This document shows positions 35,270 to 44,466 of a stretch of 64,000 nucleotides of DNA, piece after piece. This stretch comes from Deltaproteobacteria bacterium (GTDB lineage Bacteria > Myxococcota_A > UBA9160 > UBA4427): the NCBI GenBank assembly GCA_016713665.1, contig JADJOR010000001.1, forward strand, positions 1,116,001-1,180,000. Reading direction: 5' to 3'. Made by a program: the position numbers and the translations under genes. The notes beneath the pieces were generated by a model that had not been told where the DNA came from, searched no databases, and worked only from the letters and a program-made list of their open reading frames with translations. Position 1 is the stretch's first letter. The number at the start of each line of letters is the position of its first letter.

Positions 35270-36822
35270 CAGGCGAGGGGCCGATCGCCGCGATCGAGCC
35301 CGCCGTCGCGCAGGCGCTCGAGCAGGGCCTGCAGATCGAGATCCATCCGCCGGTCCTCGACGAGCCGCGGTGCCACCGCGCGCACCGCCCCGTGCAGCGC
35401 CCCGATCGGCCCCGCCAGCGCGAAGCCGCGCAGGTCGAGCGCCTGACACGCCGCGAGCAGCGCGATCCCGACGATCTGCTCGGCGAGCTCGAGCACGCGA
35501 ATCAGATCGCGGGCCGCGGTCGTCGCCATCGGGACCTTGTCCTGGTTGTGGAGCTCGGTGCTGCGGCTGAAGAGGCTCGCGGGGATCGCCTGCTTCTGGG
35601 CCTCCGCTGCCATGCTCGAGGCCGCGATCGAGGCCGCCTTGAAGCCGTTGTGGGCACACGCCTCCGGCCCCTCGACCCCGACGAGATCGGTCGGGAGCCC
35701 GCCGTTCTCCGCCGGATGGCAGAGCAGCATCAGCTGGCGATCGACGAGGCAGGCGACGTTCGCGACCGCGATCTTGAGGCCATCACAGGCGAAGGCGACG
35801 TGGCCGCCATAGAAGTTGCCGCCGTGGAGGATCGATTCGGAGTCGAGGTCGACGATCGGGTTGTCGGAGACGCCATTGAGCTCGGTCTCGAGCGCTTCGC
35901 GCGCGGGCCGCAGCGCGTCGACGAGGACCCCGATGACGTGGGGCGCACAGCGCACCGAATAACGATCCTGCAGCCTCAGCGGCGCCGGCAGCCCGGGCGT
36001 CGCGGCGAGCGCGTCGGCCATCCGCCGGGCCACCTCGCGCTGCCCCGGGTGGGGCTTCGCCGCGTGGAGCCGGTCGTCGAAATGCTCGGGATTGCCGCCG
36101 ATCGCCCGCGCGATCATCGCCGAGAGCGTCGAGGCCATCCGCGCGAGGCGCTCGGCCCGCGCCCAGCACAGACACGCGAGCGCCGTCGAGACGCTCGTCC
36201 CGTTCATGAGGCCGAGGGCCTCCTTCGGCCCGAGCGCGAGCGGCAGGAGCCGAAGCTCCGCGAGGACCTCCGCCGCCGGCCGCACCGCGCCGCCGAAGCG
36301 GACCTCGCGCTCCCCCACGACGACCGCCGCGAGATAGGAGAGCGGCGTCAGATCGCCGCTCGCGCCGACCGACCCTTCGCACGGCATCTGCGGCAGGACC
36401 CGCGCCGTGAGCAGCTCGACGAGCCGCTCGGCCACCTCCGGGCGGACCCCGCTCTGGCCCCGCGCGAGCGACGAGAGCCGCGCGACCAGCACCGCCGCCG
36501 CCTCCTCGTCGTCGAGCATCCGCCCGGCGCCGATCCCGTGCATGCGCAGCACGTTCAGCGAGAGCGCCGCCGCCCGCGACGCCGGCACCGCCGTCCCGAC
36601 CGAGCCCCCGACGCTCGTCGTGACCCCGTAGATCTCGCCGCCCTCGCCGTGGCGGGTCGCCACGATCTCGGCGCTGCGCTTCATGCGATCGCGGGCCCCG
36701 GACGCGAGCTGGGCGGTCGCCTGCCCACGGGCGAGCGATACCAGATCCTCGATCTCGAGCGGGGCGTCGCCGATCGTGCGCACGTCGTTCCCGCGCGGGC
36801 GGCCGCGCCTCGGCTCCGTCAT
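35269..36822 (-). CDS. MIO-dependent aromatic amino-acid ammonia-lyase (HAL/PAL/TAL family)
   Basis: A 517-residue lyase. The Ala154-Ser155-Gly156 triad in GASGDLTPLSYLA cyclises to the MIO prosthetic group that removes ammonia from an aromatic amino acid. YGVTTSVGG (65-73) replaces the more usual YGVNTGFG. The selectivity loop reads LRMHGIGAG, with Met-His at the position that is Ser-His in histidine lyases and His-Leu in the Rhodobacter tyrosine lyase. The rest (NGVSDNP near 300, QDRYSVRCAPHV) is normal. In flexirubin clusters a tyrosine lyase makes coumarate as starter, so this is probably the starter-forming enzyme. Its amino acid cannot be settled from sequence. Coupled by ATGA to the acyltransferase upstream and by TGATG to the thioesterase. 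Confidence 0.92.
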   Translation of the reverse strand: MTEPRRGRPRGNDVRTIGDAPLEIEDLVSLARGQATAQLASGARDRMKRSAEIVATRHGEGGEIYGVTTSVGGSVGTAVPASRAAALSLNVLRMHGIGAGRMLDDEEAAAVLVARLSSLARGQSGVRPEVAERLVELLTARVLPQMPCEGSVGASGDLTPLSYLAAVVVGEREVRFGGAVRPAAEVLAELRLLPLALGPKEALGLMNGTSVSTALACLCWARAERLARMASTLSAMIARAIGGNPEHFDDRLHAAKPHPGQREVARRMADALAATPGLPAPLRLQDRYSVRCAPHVIGVLVDALRPAREALETELNGVSDNPIVDLDSESILHGGNFYGGHVAFACDGLKIAVANVACLVDRQLMLLCHPAENGGLPTDLVGVEGPEACAHNGFKAASIAASSMAAEAQKQAIPASLFSRSTELHNQDKVPMATTAARDLIRVLELAEQIVGIALLAACQALDLRGFALAGPIGALHGAVRAVAPRLVEDRRMDLDLQALLERLRDGGLDRGDRPLA

Positions 36823-37745
36823 GACAGCCCCTGCTCCCAGAAATCGAAGAAATTGAACCAGTTGTCCGGCGCCTGGCGCGCGAACGCCTCGAGGCGCCCA
36901 GCATACCGCGCGACCTCGCGGGTGAGGACCTCCTCGCGGTTTCCCCGCGGCAATACGAGGCGCTCGGCGAAGGGCTCGCAGTAGAGCTCGTAGCGGTTCG
37001 GCGCATGGTAGAGCCCGAAGACCAGGTAGATCGGGCATTTCAGGATCGCCGCCAGCAGGAAGGGGCCGGTCGCGAAGCGGGCCTTCGCCCCGAAGAAAGG
37101 CACGGCGACGGCCTTGTCGTTGAGCCCGACCCGATCGGCCAGCAGCGCGACCATCCCGCCCTCGGCCAGGCGATCCCGGAGCGTCAGCGCCAGGGCGACC
37201 GGGTCGCGGCCCGCGTGGACGACCCGGCTGGCCTGCCCCGGGTCGAGGCGCTCGAGCACGGCGTTGATTCGCTGCGCGTTCTCGAAGTGGCCGACGATCG
37301 TGATCGGGAAGCGCTCGGTATCGCTCGAGGCGCGCATGGCCTCGAAGCTCCCGAGATGGGCGCCCAGCAGGATCGCCCCGCGCTTCTCCCGGGCGAGCGC
37401 GTCGAGATGGTGGTTGCCGGTGCGGTGGACGACGAAGGGCGCGAGCACGCGGCGGGCGAAGAAGAGCCGGTCCATCGTGACCTGCGCGAAGGTCGAGACG
37501 TGGTGGTAGATCGCGAGCAGGCTCGCGGGCCGACCATGGACCCGCTCGAGCCAGGCCCGGGAGGCGCGCCGTGCCCGGCGATCGAAGACGAGATAGTAGG
37601 CGGCGATCGCCCGGGCGAGCGCGCGGGCCGCGGGGCGGCCGAGTCCGGTCGCGACGAGGGTCGCGAGCCCGATCCAGAAGGCGGCGCCCCGCTCGCGCTC
37701 CCGCAGCCACCCGGCCGGTGCCCGCTGCCCGCGAACGCGGGTCAT
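36819..37745 (-). CDS. LpxL/HtrB-like acyltransferase of the aryl-polyene cluster
   Basis: A 308-residue lipid A-type acyltransferase homologue. An amphipathic N-terminal membrane segment (about 22-52) is followed by the catalytic HxxxxE-like motif in LLGAHLGSFEAM. A mid-domain ALLADRVGLNDKAVAVPFFGA, read in parts, and a late RYEL/YCEPFAE region match the family. In aryl-polyene clusters such enzymes are believed to attach acyl chains to the glycolipid anchor of the pigment. No Lpx neighbours are present, so lipid A synthesis is unlikely to be its main task. Starts in an ATGA overlap with the glycosyltransferase. Confidence 0.85.
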   Translation of the reverse strand: MTRVRGQRAPAGWLRERERGAAFWIGLATLVATGLGRPAARALARAIAAYYLVFDRRARRASRAWLERVHGRPASLLAIYHHVSTFAQVTMDRLFFARRVLAPFVVHRTGNHHLDALAREKRGAILLGAHLGSFEAMRASSDTERFPITIVGHFENAQRINAVLERLDPGQASRVVHAGRDPVALALTLRDRLAEGGMVALLADRVGLNDKAVAVPFFGAKARFATGPFLLAAILKCPIYLVFGLYHAPNRYELYCEPFAERLVLPRGNREEVLTREVARYAGRLEAFARQAPDNWFNFFDFWEQGLS

Positions 37746-38533
37746 CGCGCGCCTTCCGCGCCGGTCGCCGTCGTCGAGCCGGCCGCGCCCCGGGCCCGCG
37801 CACGCGGCCGAAGCCACGAGAAGAGCCAATCCATCGATGCCTGCGTACAGAATCGGCTGTGGAGCCGGAAGAGCGCAGCGTTGTCGCGCACGAGGCGGAA
37901 ATGCGAGAGGCCGCCTTCTTCCGCCGTCAGATAGCGGACGCCGACGGGCCGGTTCTCGATCGGCACCCCCGCCCAGGCCAGCAGGACCGCGACCTCGACG
38001 TCGAAGTCCATCCGCTCGCAGCGCGTGCCGAGGGCGAGGGTGGCGTCGATCGGATAGATCCGGAAGCCGATCATCGCGTCGCGGACGCGACCGCGACCGA
38101 CTTCGAGGTCGACCCAGAAACGCGTCAGCTCCCGGCCGACGGTCCGCGAGCGCGGCGCCGTCTGCTCGTACACCGGATGCGCGAGCACCGCCGCCTCGGG
38201 CCGCGCGCGCGCGGTGGCGATGAATCCGGGGATGGCCTCGAGGTCATGCTGTCCGTCGGCGTCGATCTGGAACGCGTGGCTGAAGCCGGCGGCGCGGGCG
38301 GCCTCGAGCCCGGTCCGCACGGCGGCGCCCTTGCCCCGGTTCAAGGGGTGGCGCACGACCTGTGCCCGGCCCTCGCGCGCGAGGGCCTCGCAGGCGGCGC
38401 GCCCCGCGTCGCCGCTCCCGTCGTCGACGACGATCACCCGCGGCAGCCAGGCGCGGATGCGATCGACGACGGCGCCGATCGTCTCCGGATTGTCGTAGGT
38501 CGGGACCAGCGCGCAGATCCGCACGTCGCTCAC
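37742..38533 (-). CDS. Family 2 glycosyltransferase
   Basis: A 263-residue GT-A enzyme. LVPTYDNPETIGAVV (8-22) opens the nucleotide-binding fold, VVDDGSGD follows, and the metal motif is DADGQHD. It has no C-terminal membrane segments of the dolichol-phosphate type. Glycosyltransferases of this type accompany the LpxL-like acyltransferase in aryl-polyene clusters and probably build the sugar or glycerol-like anchor. The start is GTG, because GTGA overlaps the stop of the AMP-ligase gene. Ends in ATGA overlap with the acyltransferase. Confidence 0.9.
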   Translation of the reverse strand: MSDVRICALVPTYDNPETIGAVVDRIRAWLPRVIVVDDGSGDAGRAACEALAREGRAQVVRHPLNRGKGAAVRTGLEAARAAGFSHAFQIDADGQHDLEAIPGFIATARARPEAAVLAHPVYEQTAPRSRTVGRELTRFWVDLEVGRGRVRDAMIGFRIYPIDATLALGTRCERMDFDVEVAVLLAWAGVPIENRPVGVRYLTAEEGGLSHFRLVRDNAALFRLHSRFCTQASMDWLFSWLRPRARARGAAGSTTATGAEGAR

Positions 38534-40257
38534 GCGCCCTCCGCCGCGTCGAACTCGACGACACCGCTCGAGCACGTCTCTCCCCCGCGCCGGATCTCGA
38601 AGCGGACGCGACGACTCGCCGACTCGCGCTCGAGGTCGATCGTGAGCGCCTCCTCGGGCACGATCCGGCCGGAGAACTTCACGCGCGAGAGCGACCGGAC
38701 CGATCCGAGCTCGGGGAAGGCCCGGCGCGCGACGGGCAGCACGAGCTCCTTCAGCTGGAGCGCCCCGGCCAGCACGGGATGGCCCTCGAAATGGCCGTCG
38801 AAGGCGTCCCAGTCGGCGGGCAGCCGGACGTCCGCGCGCACGCGCCAGCGCGCATCTTCCCGGGCGAGCTCGAAGGGCTCGAAGGCGAGTGCCGCGTCGA
38901 GGGGCCGCTCATCCGGCGAAAGGCCGAAGACCCGCAGCACGCGAGCGCGCTGGAGCTTGCCGTTCTCCTCGCGCGGGATCCCGTCGATCGCGACCAGGCG
39001 CCGCGGCAGGCACGAGGGCTCGAAACGCTCGAGCAGCGCCGCGCGCAGCGCAGCCGGATCGACGTCCGCCGGCGAGACCGCGGCGAGCAGCTGATGACCG
39101 CGACCGGCCTCGGCCGCCACCGCGACGACGGCCGCATCCTCGACGCCGGGCTGGCGCCGCAGCGCGTCCTCGACCTCCTGCAGGGCGACCCGCCGCCCGG
39201 CGATCTTCACGATCCCATCGGCGCGGCCCAGATGACGGAAGCGGCCATCGACTTCGAGCTCGACGAGATCCCCCGTCACGAAGGGCCGCGCGAGCGCCTC
39301 GTCGAGGAAGTCGGAGTCGACGGCGAGGCGCCCCTCCTCGGCCTGCGAGACCCGCACGCCCTCGAAGGGCGTCCACGGCTCGGGCGGCTCGGCGCTCCGC
39401 GTGCGCCGGGCGATGCCGCCGGTCTCGGTCGAGCCGAAGATCTCGACGACGGCGAGCCCGTGGCGCTCGCGAAAATCCCGCGCGACGCCATCCGGCAGCG
39501 GCCCGGTCGACGAGACGACCTGGTGCAGCCCCGCGAGCGCCCCGGCGCGCAGGCCCGCGAGGGCGCGCAGCTGGACGGGGACCGTGACGAGACGGGTCGC
39601 GCCGTGGCTCCGCACGCTGTGGGCGATCGCCTCGGCATGATGCGGTGTCTCGCGGGCGAAGGCGGCGCCGGCGGCGAGGGGCAGCAGGAGCGTGAAGAGC
39701 AGCCCGTAGATGTGGACCGGGGGCACGCTGCCGACGATGCGATCGCCGGGACCGACGCCGAAGGTCCGCGCGAGGGCATGGGCCTCACCGAAGAGCGCGG
39801 CGGCGGTCTTCGGCGCCGCCAGCATCGGGCCCGTCGAGCCGGACGTGAAGACCGTCGCGATCACCCCGCGCCGGGGCACGAAGGGCGCGGCGAGGGGGGG
39901 GCCCTCGTCGGGCGTCGCGAGCAGGGCTTCGAGGCGAAGCGGCGTGCCCGCGTCGGTGTCGTGGAGGACGGCCACCGTCTCCGGACGCGACCGGACCGCG
40001 AAGATCGACTCGCGCCGCAGGTTCGGCGGCAGGGCCACCGCATGCCCGCGCGAGAGCGCCCCGAGCAGCGCCGCCGCGATCGCATAACGATCGCCGCCGG
40101 AGACGAGCAGGACGTGGGATCCCGGCGAGGCCTCGGGGAGCGCGCGCGCCACCCGGGCTGCGTCGGCGAGCAGCTCGCCGGCCGTCCGGATCCCGCCGGC
40201 ACCGAAGGCGACGGGCGTGTCGCTCGCGTGCCGGGCGAGCAGATCGAACGCGCTCAC
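38530..40257 (-). CDS. AMP-dependent ligase fused to an ApeI-like hotdog dehydratase
   Basis: A 575-residue two-domain enzyme. Residues 1-450 are an acyl-adenylating ligase: P-loop TVFTSGSTGPML (135-146), STETGG (276-281), GRADGIVKIAG (344-354) and catalytic Lys434 in PREENGKLQR. Residues about 455-575 are a FabZ/ApeI-like hotdog with FDGHFEGHPVLAG (486-498), where His489 is the expected catalytic residue. The ligase probably activates the aryl acid from the MIO lyase and loads it onto an ACP; the fused part may dehydrate chain intermediates. In the reference aryl-polyene systems these are usually separate genes. The ACP gene is only seven bases upstream and the glycosyltransferase start overlaps by GTGA. 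Confidence 0.9.
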   Translation of the reverse strand: MSAFDLLARHASDTPVAFGAGGIRTAGELLADAARVARALPEASPGSHVLLVSGGDRYAIAAALLGALSRGHAVALPPNLRRESIFAVRSRPETVAVLHDTDAGTPLRLEALLATPDEGPPLAAPFVPRRGVIATVFTSGSTGPMLAAPKTAAALFGEAHALARTFGVGPGDRIVGSVPPVHIYGLLFTLLLPLAAGAAFARETPHHAEAIAHSVRSHGATRLVTVPVQLRALAGLRAGALAGLHQVVSSTGPLPDGVARDFRERHGLAVVEIFGSTETGGIARRTRSAEPPEPWTPFEGVRVSQAEEGRLAVDSDFLDEALARPFVTGDLVELEVDGRFRHLGRADGIVKIAGRRVALQEVEDALRRQPGVEDAAVVAVAAEAGRGHQLLAAVSPADVDPAALRAALLERFEPSCLPRRLVAIDGIPREENGKLQRARVLRVFGLSPDERPLDAALAFEPFELAREDARWRVRADVRLPADWDAFDGHFEGHPVLAGALQLKELVLPVARRAFPELGSVRSLSRVKFSGRIVPEEALTIDLERESASRRVRFEIRRGGETCSSGVVEFDAAEGA

Positions 40258-40264
40258 TCCGTCG

Positions 40265-40558
40265 CTACGCCGGCTCGGCCGCGACGGCCGGCCCCCCGCC
40301 TGCCTGATGCGCCCGGACGAATTCGGCGAGGGTCTTGACCGAGAAGAAGATCTCCCGATTGCGCTCGTCGTCGGGCGAGGTCGCGACGCCGAACTTCTCC
40401 TGGATCGCCAGCGCCAGCTCGAGCGCGTCGATCGAATCGAGACCGAGCCCCTCGACGAAGAGCGGGGCCTCGGTCTGGATCTCCCCCGGCTCGACGTCCT
40501 CGAGCGCGAGGGCGTCCACGATGAGGTGTTTCAGTTGATCCTCGAGAGACTGCTGCAT
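40265..40558 (-). CDS. Acyl carrier protein (first, starter-loading candidate)
   Basis: A 97-residue carrier with GLDSIDALEL; Ser42 would take the phosphopantetheine arm. The C-terminal tail is Ala/Gly-rich and unstructured. Its gene lies between an acyltransferase and the AMP-ligase, seven bases from the latter, so it is the likely partner for aryl-starter loading. Aryl-polyene clusters characteristically carry two different ACPs; the other is at 52207-52506. No phosphopantetheinyl transferase is encoded nearby. Confidence 0.92.
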   Translation of the reverse strand: MQQSLEDQLKHLIVDALALEDVEPGEIQTEAPLFVEGLGLDSIDALELALAIQEKFGVATSPDDERNREIFFSVKTLAEFVRAHQAGGGPAVAAEPA

Positions 40559-40591
40559 GGTGACCTTTGGGCCGTGGCGACGCGCGGCGAG

Positions 40592-41461
40592 CTAGGGGCG
40601 ACCGTCCGGGACTGAAGACCCGTCGAGCCGCTCGAGTTCGGTGCTGATCTGGCGAGCGACTATATCCCGCAGCGTTCGACTGGACGACCCGGACCACGGC
40701 TTCGCGACGGGATCGAGGGGCTCGAGAACCCGGATCCGCAGACGCGGCAGGGCCGCGGGCGGGCGGCTGAACCCGCTCGTCTTGCCGAGGAAACGGGGGC
40801 GACATGTGATCACGAGCGGCACGATCGGGACCCCCGCCCGCCGAGCGATCTCGAAGGCCACACGACCGAACTCGTGGATGCCCCGCTCGGGCGAGCGTGT
40901 GCCCTCAGGGAAGATGATGACCCGGCGTCCGGCGGCGAGCTGCCCGGTCGCGGCGTCGATCATCTGGCGGACACGCAGTGGATCCTGGCCCGCCCCCTCG
41001 AAAAGGCCGGCACTGCGAAACAGGGGGCGCGCCCAGAATCGGTTGAAGAGGCTCGACTTGACCGGATAGACCAGGTTCGAGTCCGCCGCGAGCAGCGCGC
41101 TGATGTCCATCAAGGTAGGGTGATTCGCCACCAGCACGCAGGGGCGATCCGGAATCCGCCCGGCATGCTCGGCGGGGTCGAAGTCGACGATCCGGGCCCA
41201 GCGCAGGAAGGCGTGCATCGAGCGGAAGGCCAGCGTGACGATGGCCCGCAGCTCTTCCGCACGGCGCGCCGGGTCCCGCGCCGGAATGGCCGCCCAGCCC
41301 GCGAAGATCGCATAGCCGATCGGGCTCGCGGCGAAGTACAGCCCGACGCAGAGCGCCACCCCGATCCGCCGCGCGGTCTGCCGTCCCCGCCGAACCCATC
41401 GGCTCGGCGTCGCTTCCCGGGCTGCTCCTTCGCTCTGCATCGCGTCCGTGCGGTCCCGCAT
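40592..41461 (-). CDS. PlsC-like 1-acyl-glycerol-3-phosphate acyltransferase
   Basis: A 289-residue membrane-associated acyltransferase. An N-terminal membrane helix (33-60) precedes the catalytic VANHPTLMD (His114 and Asp119) and the substrate motif FPEGTRSP (184-191). It is the first gene of the left-hand minus-strand operon and likely helps build the lipid part of the pigment. A second, related enzyme is at 52707-53534, in the same cluster but on the other strand. The start is uncertain; an ATG seven codons downstream is possible. It shares the upstream 243-base region with the divergent methyltransferase gene, so promoters for both must lie there. Confidence 0.88.
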   Translation of the reverse strand: MRDRTDAMQSEGAAREATPSRWVRRGRQTARRIGVALCVGLYFAASPIGYAIFAGWAAIPARDPARRAEELRAIVTLAFRSMHAFLRWARIVDFDPAEHAGRIPDRPCVLVANHPTLMDISALLAADSNLVYPVKSSLFNRFWARPLFRSAGLFEGAGQDPLRVRQMIDAATGQLAAGRRVIIFPEGTRSPERGIHEFGRVAFEIARRAGVPIVPLVITCRPRFLGKTSGFSRPPAALPRLRIRVLEPLDPVAKPWSGSSSRTLRDIVARQISTELERLDGSSVPDGRP

Positions 41462-41704
41462 GGGTCCAACTTGCTCGTGAGATCCGGCGTGGGCCGTGGG
41501 ACGCCGACGATCGCACGACTCCCCCGCGCGGTCGATCGTGGGGCGGGGAGGCCGCCTGTGCGTCGGGGACTGTTGGCCCGGCGCGCGTTGTGGCACCGTC
41601 GAGCAGGATCACCGCCGAGCGGTTCGTTCGCGGGGCGGTGGGTCAGCCGCGGCCGATATCGCGGCGCGCGCAGGTCGCGACGAGTCCATGAATCGATCGG
41701 TGCC

Positions 41705-42574
41705 ATGTCGTCCGTCGAGCCGCCCCTGCCCTACGGAGATCCCTCGGCGCGCCGATGGGCGACGCTCGAGCTGCCCGACGCCTGGCCCGATCGGCTGAGC
41801 CTCGGCCGCCCGGGCGCCCTGGCGCGCATCCTGAACGGCGTGCTGCTCGAACGAACACGACCCGTCGAGCTGCCCGAGTCGATGCCCGGCCTCGACGCCC
41901 TCCCCCGCTACCTGTTGCAGGAATTCCATCAGCTGCCGAACGGGAACTACTCCAAACAGTTCACGCGCGGCTACGCCCTCTGGTTCGACCGCGTCATGCT
42001 CGGTCTGCTGCGTCGAGCCCGCCGCCAGATGGCGGAGCGTCTGATCGGCGCGCAGACGGTCCTCGACTTCGGCAGCGGGGCGGGCCAGATGGCGGGCGCG
42101 CTGCTCGAGGTCGGCATTCCCGAAGTCTGGGCGCTCGAGCCCTCTCCCTACCTCCTGCAGATCGCGGCGCGCAACCATCCGAAGCTGCTCTGCGCGCAGG
42201 GCGTGATCGAGAAGACGCATTTCGCCGACGGCCAGTTCGATGCCGCCACCGCGAGCTTCGTCTTCCATGAGATCCCGCCGCGCTACGCCGACCAGGCGCT
42301 CGGCGAGCTTCGGCGCATCCTGAAGCCCAATGCGGCGCTGGTCCTGGTCGAGCCCTCCACGCGCCAGTGGACGATGGGCCTGGGATCGCTGCTCCTGCGA
42401 CACCGGCTGAAAGGCCTCTATTTCGGCCTGCTCGCCCGGCGTCTGTTCGAGCCGTTCGCGGGGACCTGGCATGCTCGCCCCGTCCGCGATTGGCTCGCGG
42501 AGCACGGATTCGACGTCCGCGAGGACGACGACACCCTCCCCATCCGTCGCATCTTCGCCGTCCGTCGCCCCTGA
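41705..42574 (+). CDS. Class I SAM-dependent methyltransferase
   Basis: A 289-residue Rossmann methyltransferase. Motif I is VLDFGSGAGQMAG (119-131), the acidic position after strand 2 is VWALEPSPYLL, and the catalytic-region strand is FDAATASFVFHEIPP. The pattern resembles ubiquinone/tocopherol-type C- or O-methyltransferases (Methyltransf_11). Located between the two operons of the pigment cluster and on the plus strand with the halogenase-like and O-methyltransferase genes, it probably modifies the aryl head group. Substrate not known. Confidence 0.85.
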   Translation: MSSVEPPLPYGDPSARRWATLELPDAWPDRLSLGRPGALARILNGVLLERTRPVELPESMPGLDALPRYLLQEFHQLPNGNYSKQFTRGYALWFDRVMLGLLRRARRQMAERLIGAQTVLDFGSGAGQMAGALLEVGIPEVWALEPSPYLLQIAARNHPKLLCAQGVIEKTHFADGQFDAATASFVFHEIPPRYADQALGELRRILKPNAALVLVEPSTRQWTMGLGSLLLRHRLKGLYFGLLARRLFEPFAGTWHARPVRDWLAEHGFDVREDDDTLPIRRIFAVRRP

Positions 42575-42638
42575 CCTGCTCCCACTCGTCAAACTCCGGA
42601 ACCTGAGTCAGGCTACCGCGAACGAAAAAAGGACAGCC

Positions 42639-44466
42639 ATGGGCGACGTCGCTCTCATCGACCTGACGGAAGATTCGTTCTTCGACGTCGTGATCTGCGG
42701 CGGCGGCCTGGCCGGCCTGACGCTCGCGCTGCAGCTGCGGCGGAACCTGCCGGAGCTCTCGGTGCTCGTCGCCGAACGCGTCCGACGGCCCCTGCCCGAC
42801 GCCGCCCATAAAGTCGGCGAGTCGAGCGTCGAGCTCGGCTCGCGCTACTTCGAGAGCCTCGGGCTCACGGAGTACCTGCGCGACGAGCATCTCTTCAAGT
42901 TCGGCCTGCGCTTCTTCCCGGGCGGCGGAACGCTCCCCCTGAACGAGCGCTGCGAGATCGGTCCCGCCAACGAGCCCGTCGTCCCCTCCTACCAGCTCGA
43001 CCGCGGCAAGCTCGAGAACGATCTGCGCGTTCGGATCGGTGAGGCGGGAGCGACCCTCGTCGAGGGCGCGAAGGTCGGCCAGATCGACCTCGGTCCCGGC
43101 GACGAGCCGCATCGGGTCGAGCTCTCCGAAGAGGGCCTGCACCGCGCGGTCCGCTGTCGCTGGGTCATCGACGCGACGGGTCGCGCCGCGCTGCTGCGCA
43201 AGCGCCAGAAGCTGACCCGCGGCTCGCGCCACGTCGCCAACGCCGGCTGGTTCCGCGTGGAAGGGCAAGGTCGACATCACGCGCTTCGTCCCCGAGTCGG
43301 AGCGCGAATGGCACGACCCCGACTTTGCGAAGCACCGCTGGCGATCGACCAATCACCTGATGGGACCCGGCTACTGGGCGTGGGTGATCCCGCTCTCGAC
43401 CGGCAATACGTCGATCGGCCTCGTCGGCCACGACAGCCATATTCCCTTCGAGGTGGTCCGCAACCTCGAGAACACGCTGGCCTGGATGCGCGAGCACGAG
43501 CCCGTGCTCGCGCGGGAGCTCGAAGGCCTGCGGGTGCTCGATTTCTGCTGCCTCAAGAACTACAGCCACAACGTGGCGCGCGCCTGGTCGTCGGAGCGCT
43601 GGGCGCTCGTCGGCGAAGCGGGCGCCTTCGTCGATCCGCTCTACAGCCCGGGCAGCGACTTCATCGCCTTCGCCAACTCCTTCACCGAGGAGATGATCCG
43701 CTGCGACCTCGCCGGCGGCGACCTGACCCAGCGCGCGCGCGAGCTGTCGGCGCTCTATCGCTCGCTCGTCGTCAATTCGATCGAGCTCTACGCCCATGCA
43801 GCGGCCGTCTACGGCCACCCGAGCGCGCTGCTCGCGAAGGTCTACTGGGACAACTTCACCTACTGGTCCTATCCCTGTCAGCTCTTCATGCAGGGCCTCT
43901 ACCGCCTCTCCGGCCGCGAGATGGACGCGATGATTCCGATCGGCATGCGCTACGGCCAGCTCAGCAATCGGATGCAGCTCGTCCTCGCCGCCTGGGCCGA
44001 GCTCGCCCCCGAGCCGACGCAGAAGGGCTTCCGGGGCATGCCGAGCTATCCCTCCGTCCTGATCGACGCGCATCTCGCGCTGCGCAATCGGTGGGACACG
44101 AAGGAGACCCTCGACGCGATGCGCATGCGCCTGGTCCAGGCCGAGGAGATCTTCGGCGAGATCCTGCTGCGCGCGCTCGACGCCGTCGGTCCCGACCGGG
44201 TCGATGCCCTGATCGAGCGGCTCGGCGCGCGGAGCTGGGACGATCTCCGCATCGACGACGACCGGATCGAAGCGACCGGGACGGTCGGGCTCGCGCGCAG
44301 GCGTGCGCTCCGCCCGCTCGCGCGGGACGTCGAGCGCTCCCTCGGTCAGCCGGCTCGCCAGGTCGACGCGGCGACGCTGGGGCGCGCGCGCGGCCCGCTC
44401 GTCGCCCGCGGCATCCGCCCGCACGACGGCGAGGAGGTCGTCCTCGACCCGGGTGGTCCCTCATGA
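42639..44466 (+). pseudogene. Flavin-dependent halogenase-like oxidoreductase, interrupted by one frameshift
   Basis: Two adjoining frames read as one 608-residue protein if one G is removed at 43259-43260. Residues 1-207 have the FAD fold GGGLAGL (21-27), HKVGESSVE (57-65) and a Lys in LFKFG (Lys87), placed like the catalytic Lys of flavin halogenases. After the shift, GYWAWVIP (244-251) is the WxWxIP motif of halogenases and DPLYSPGSDF follows. Across the break the protein would read WFRVKGKVDITRF, a convincing continuous sequence. The defect leaves no stop: the first frame stays open to 45527, so the translated product would be a meaningless fusion. AAGGA is five bases before the ATG. Either a true mutation or a sequencing/assembly error. 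A second, intact relative is at 47936-49261. Confidence 0.85.
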
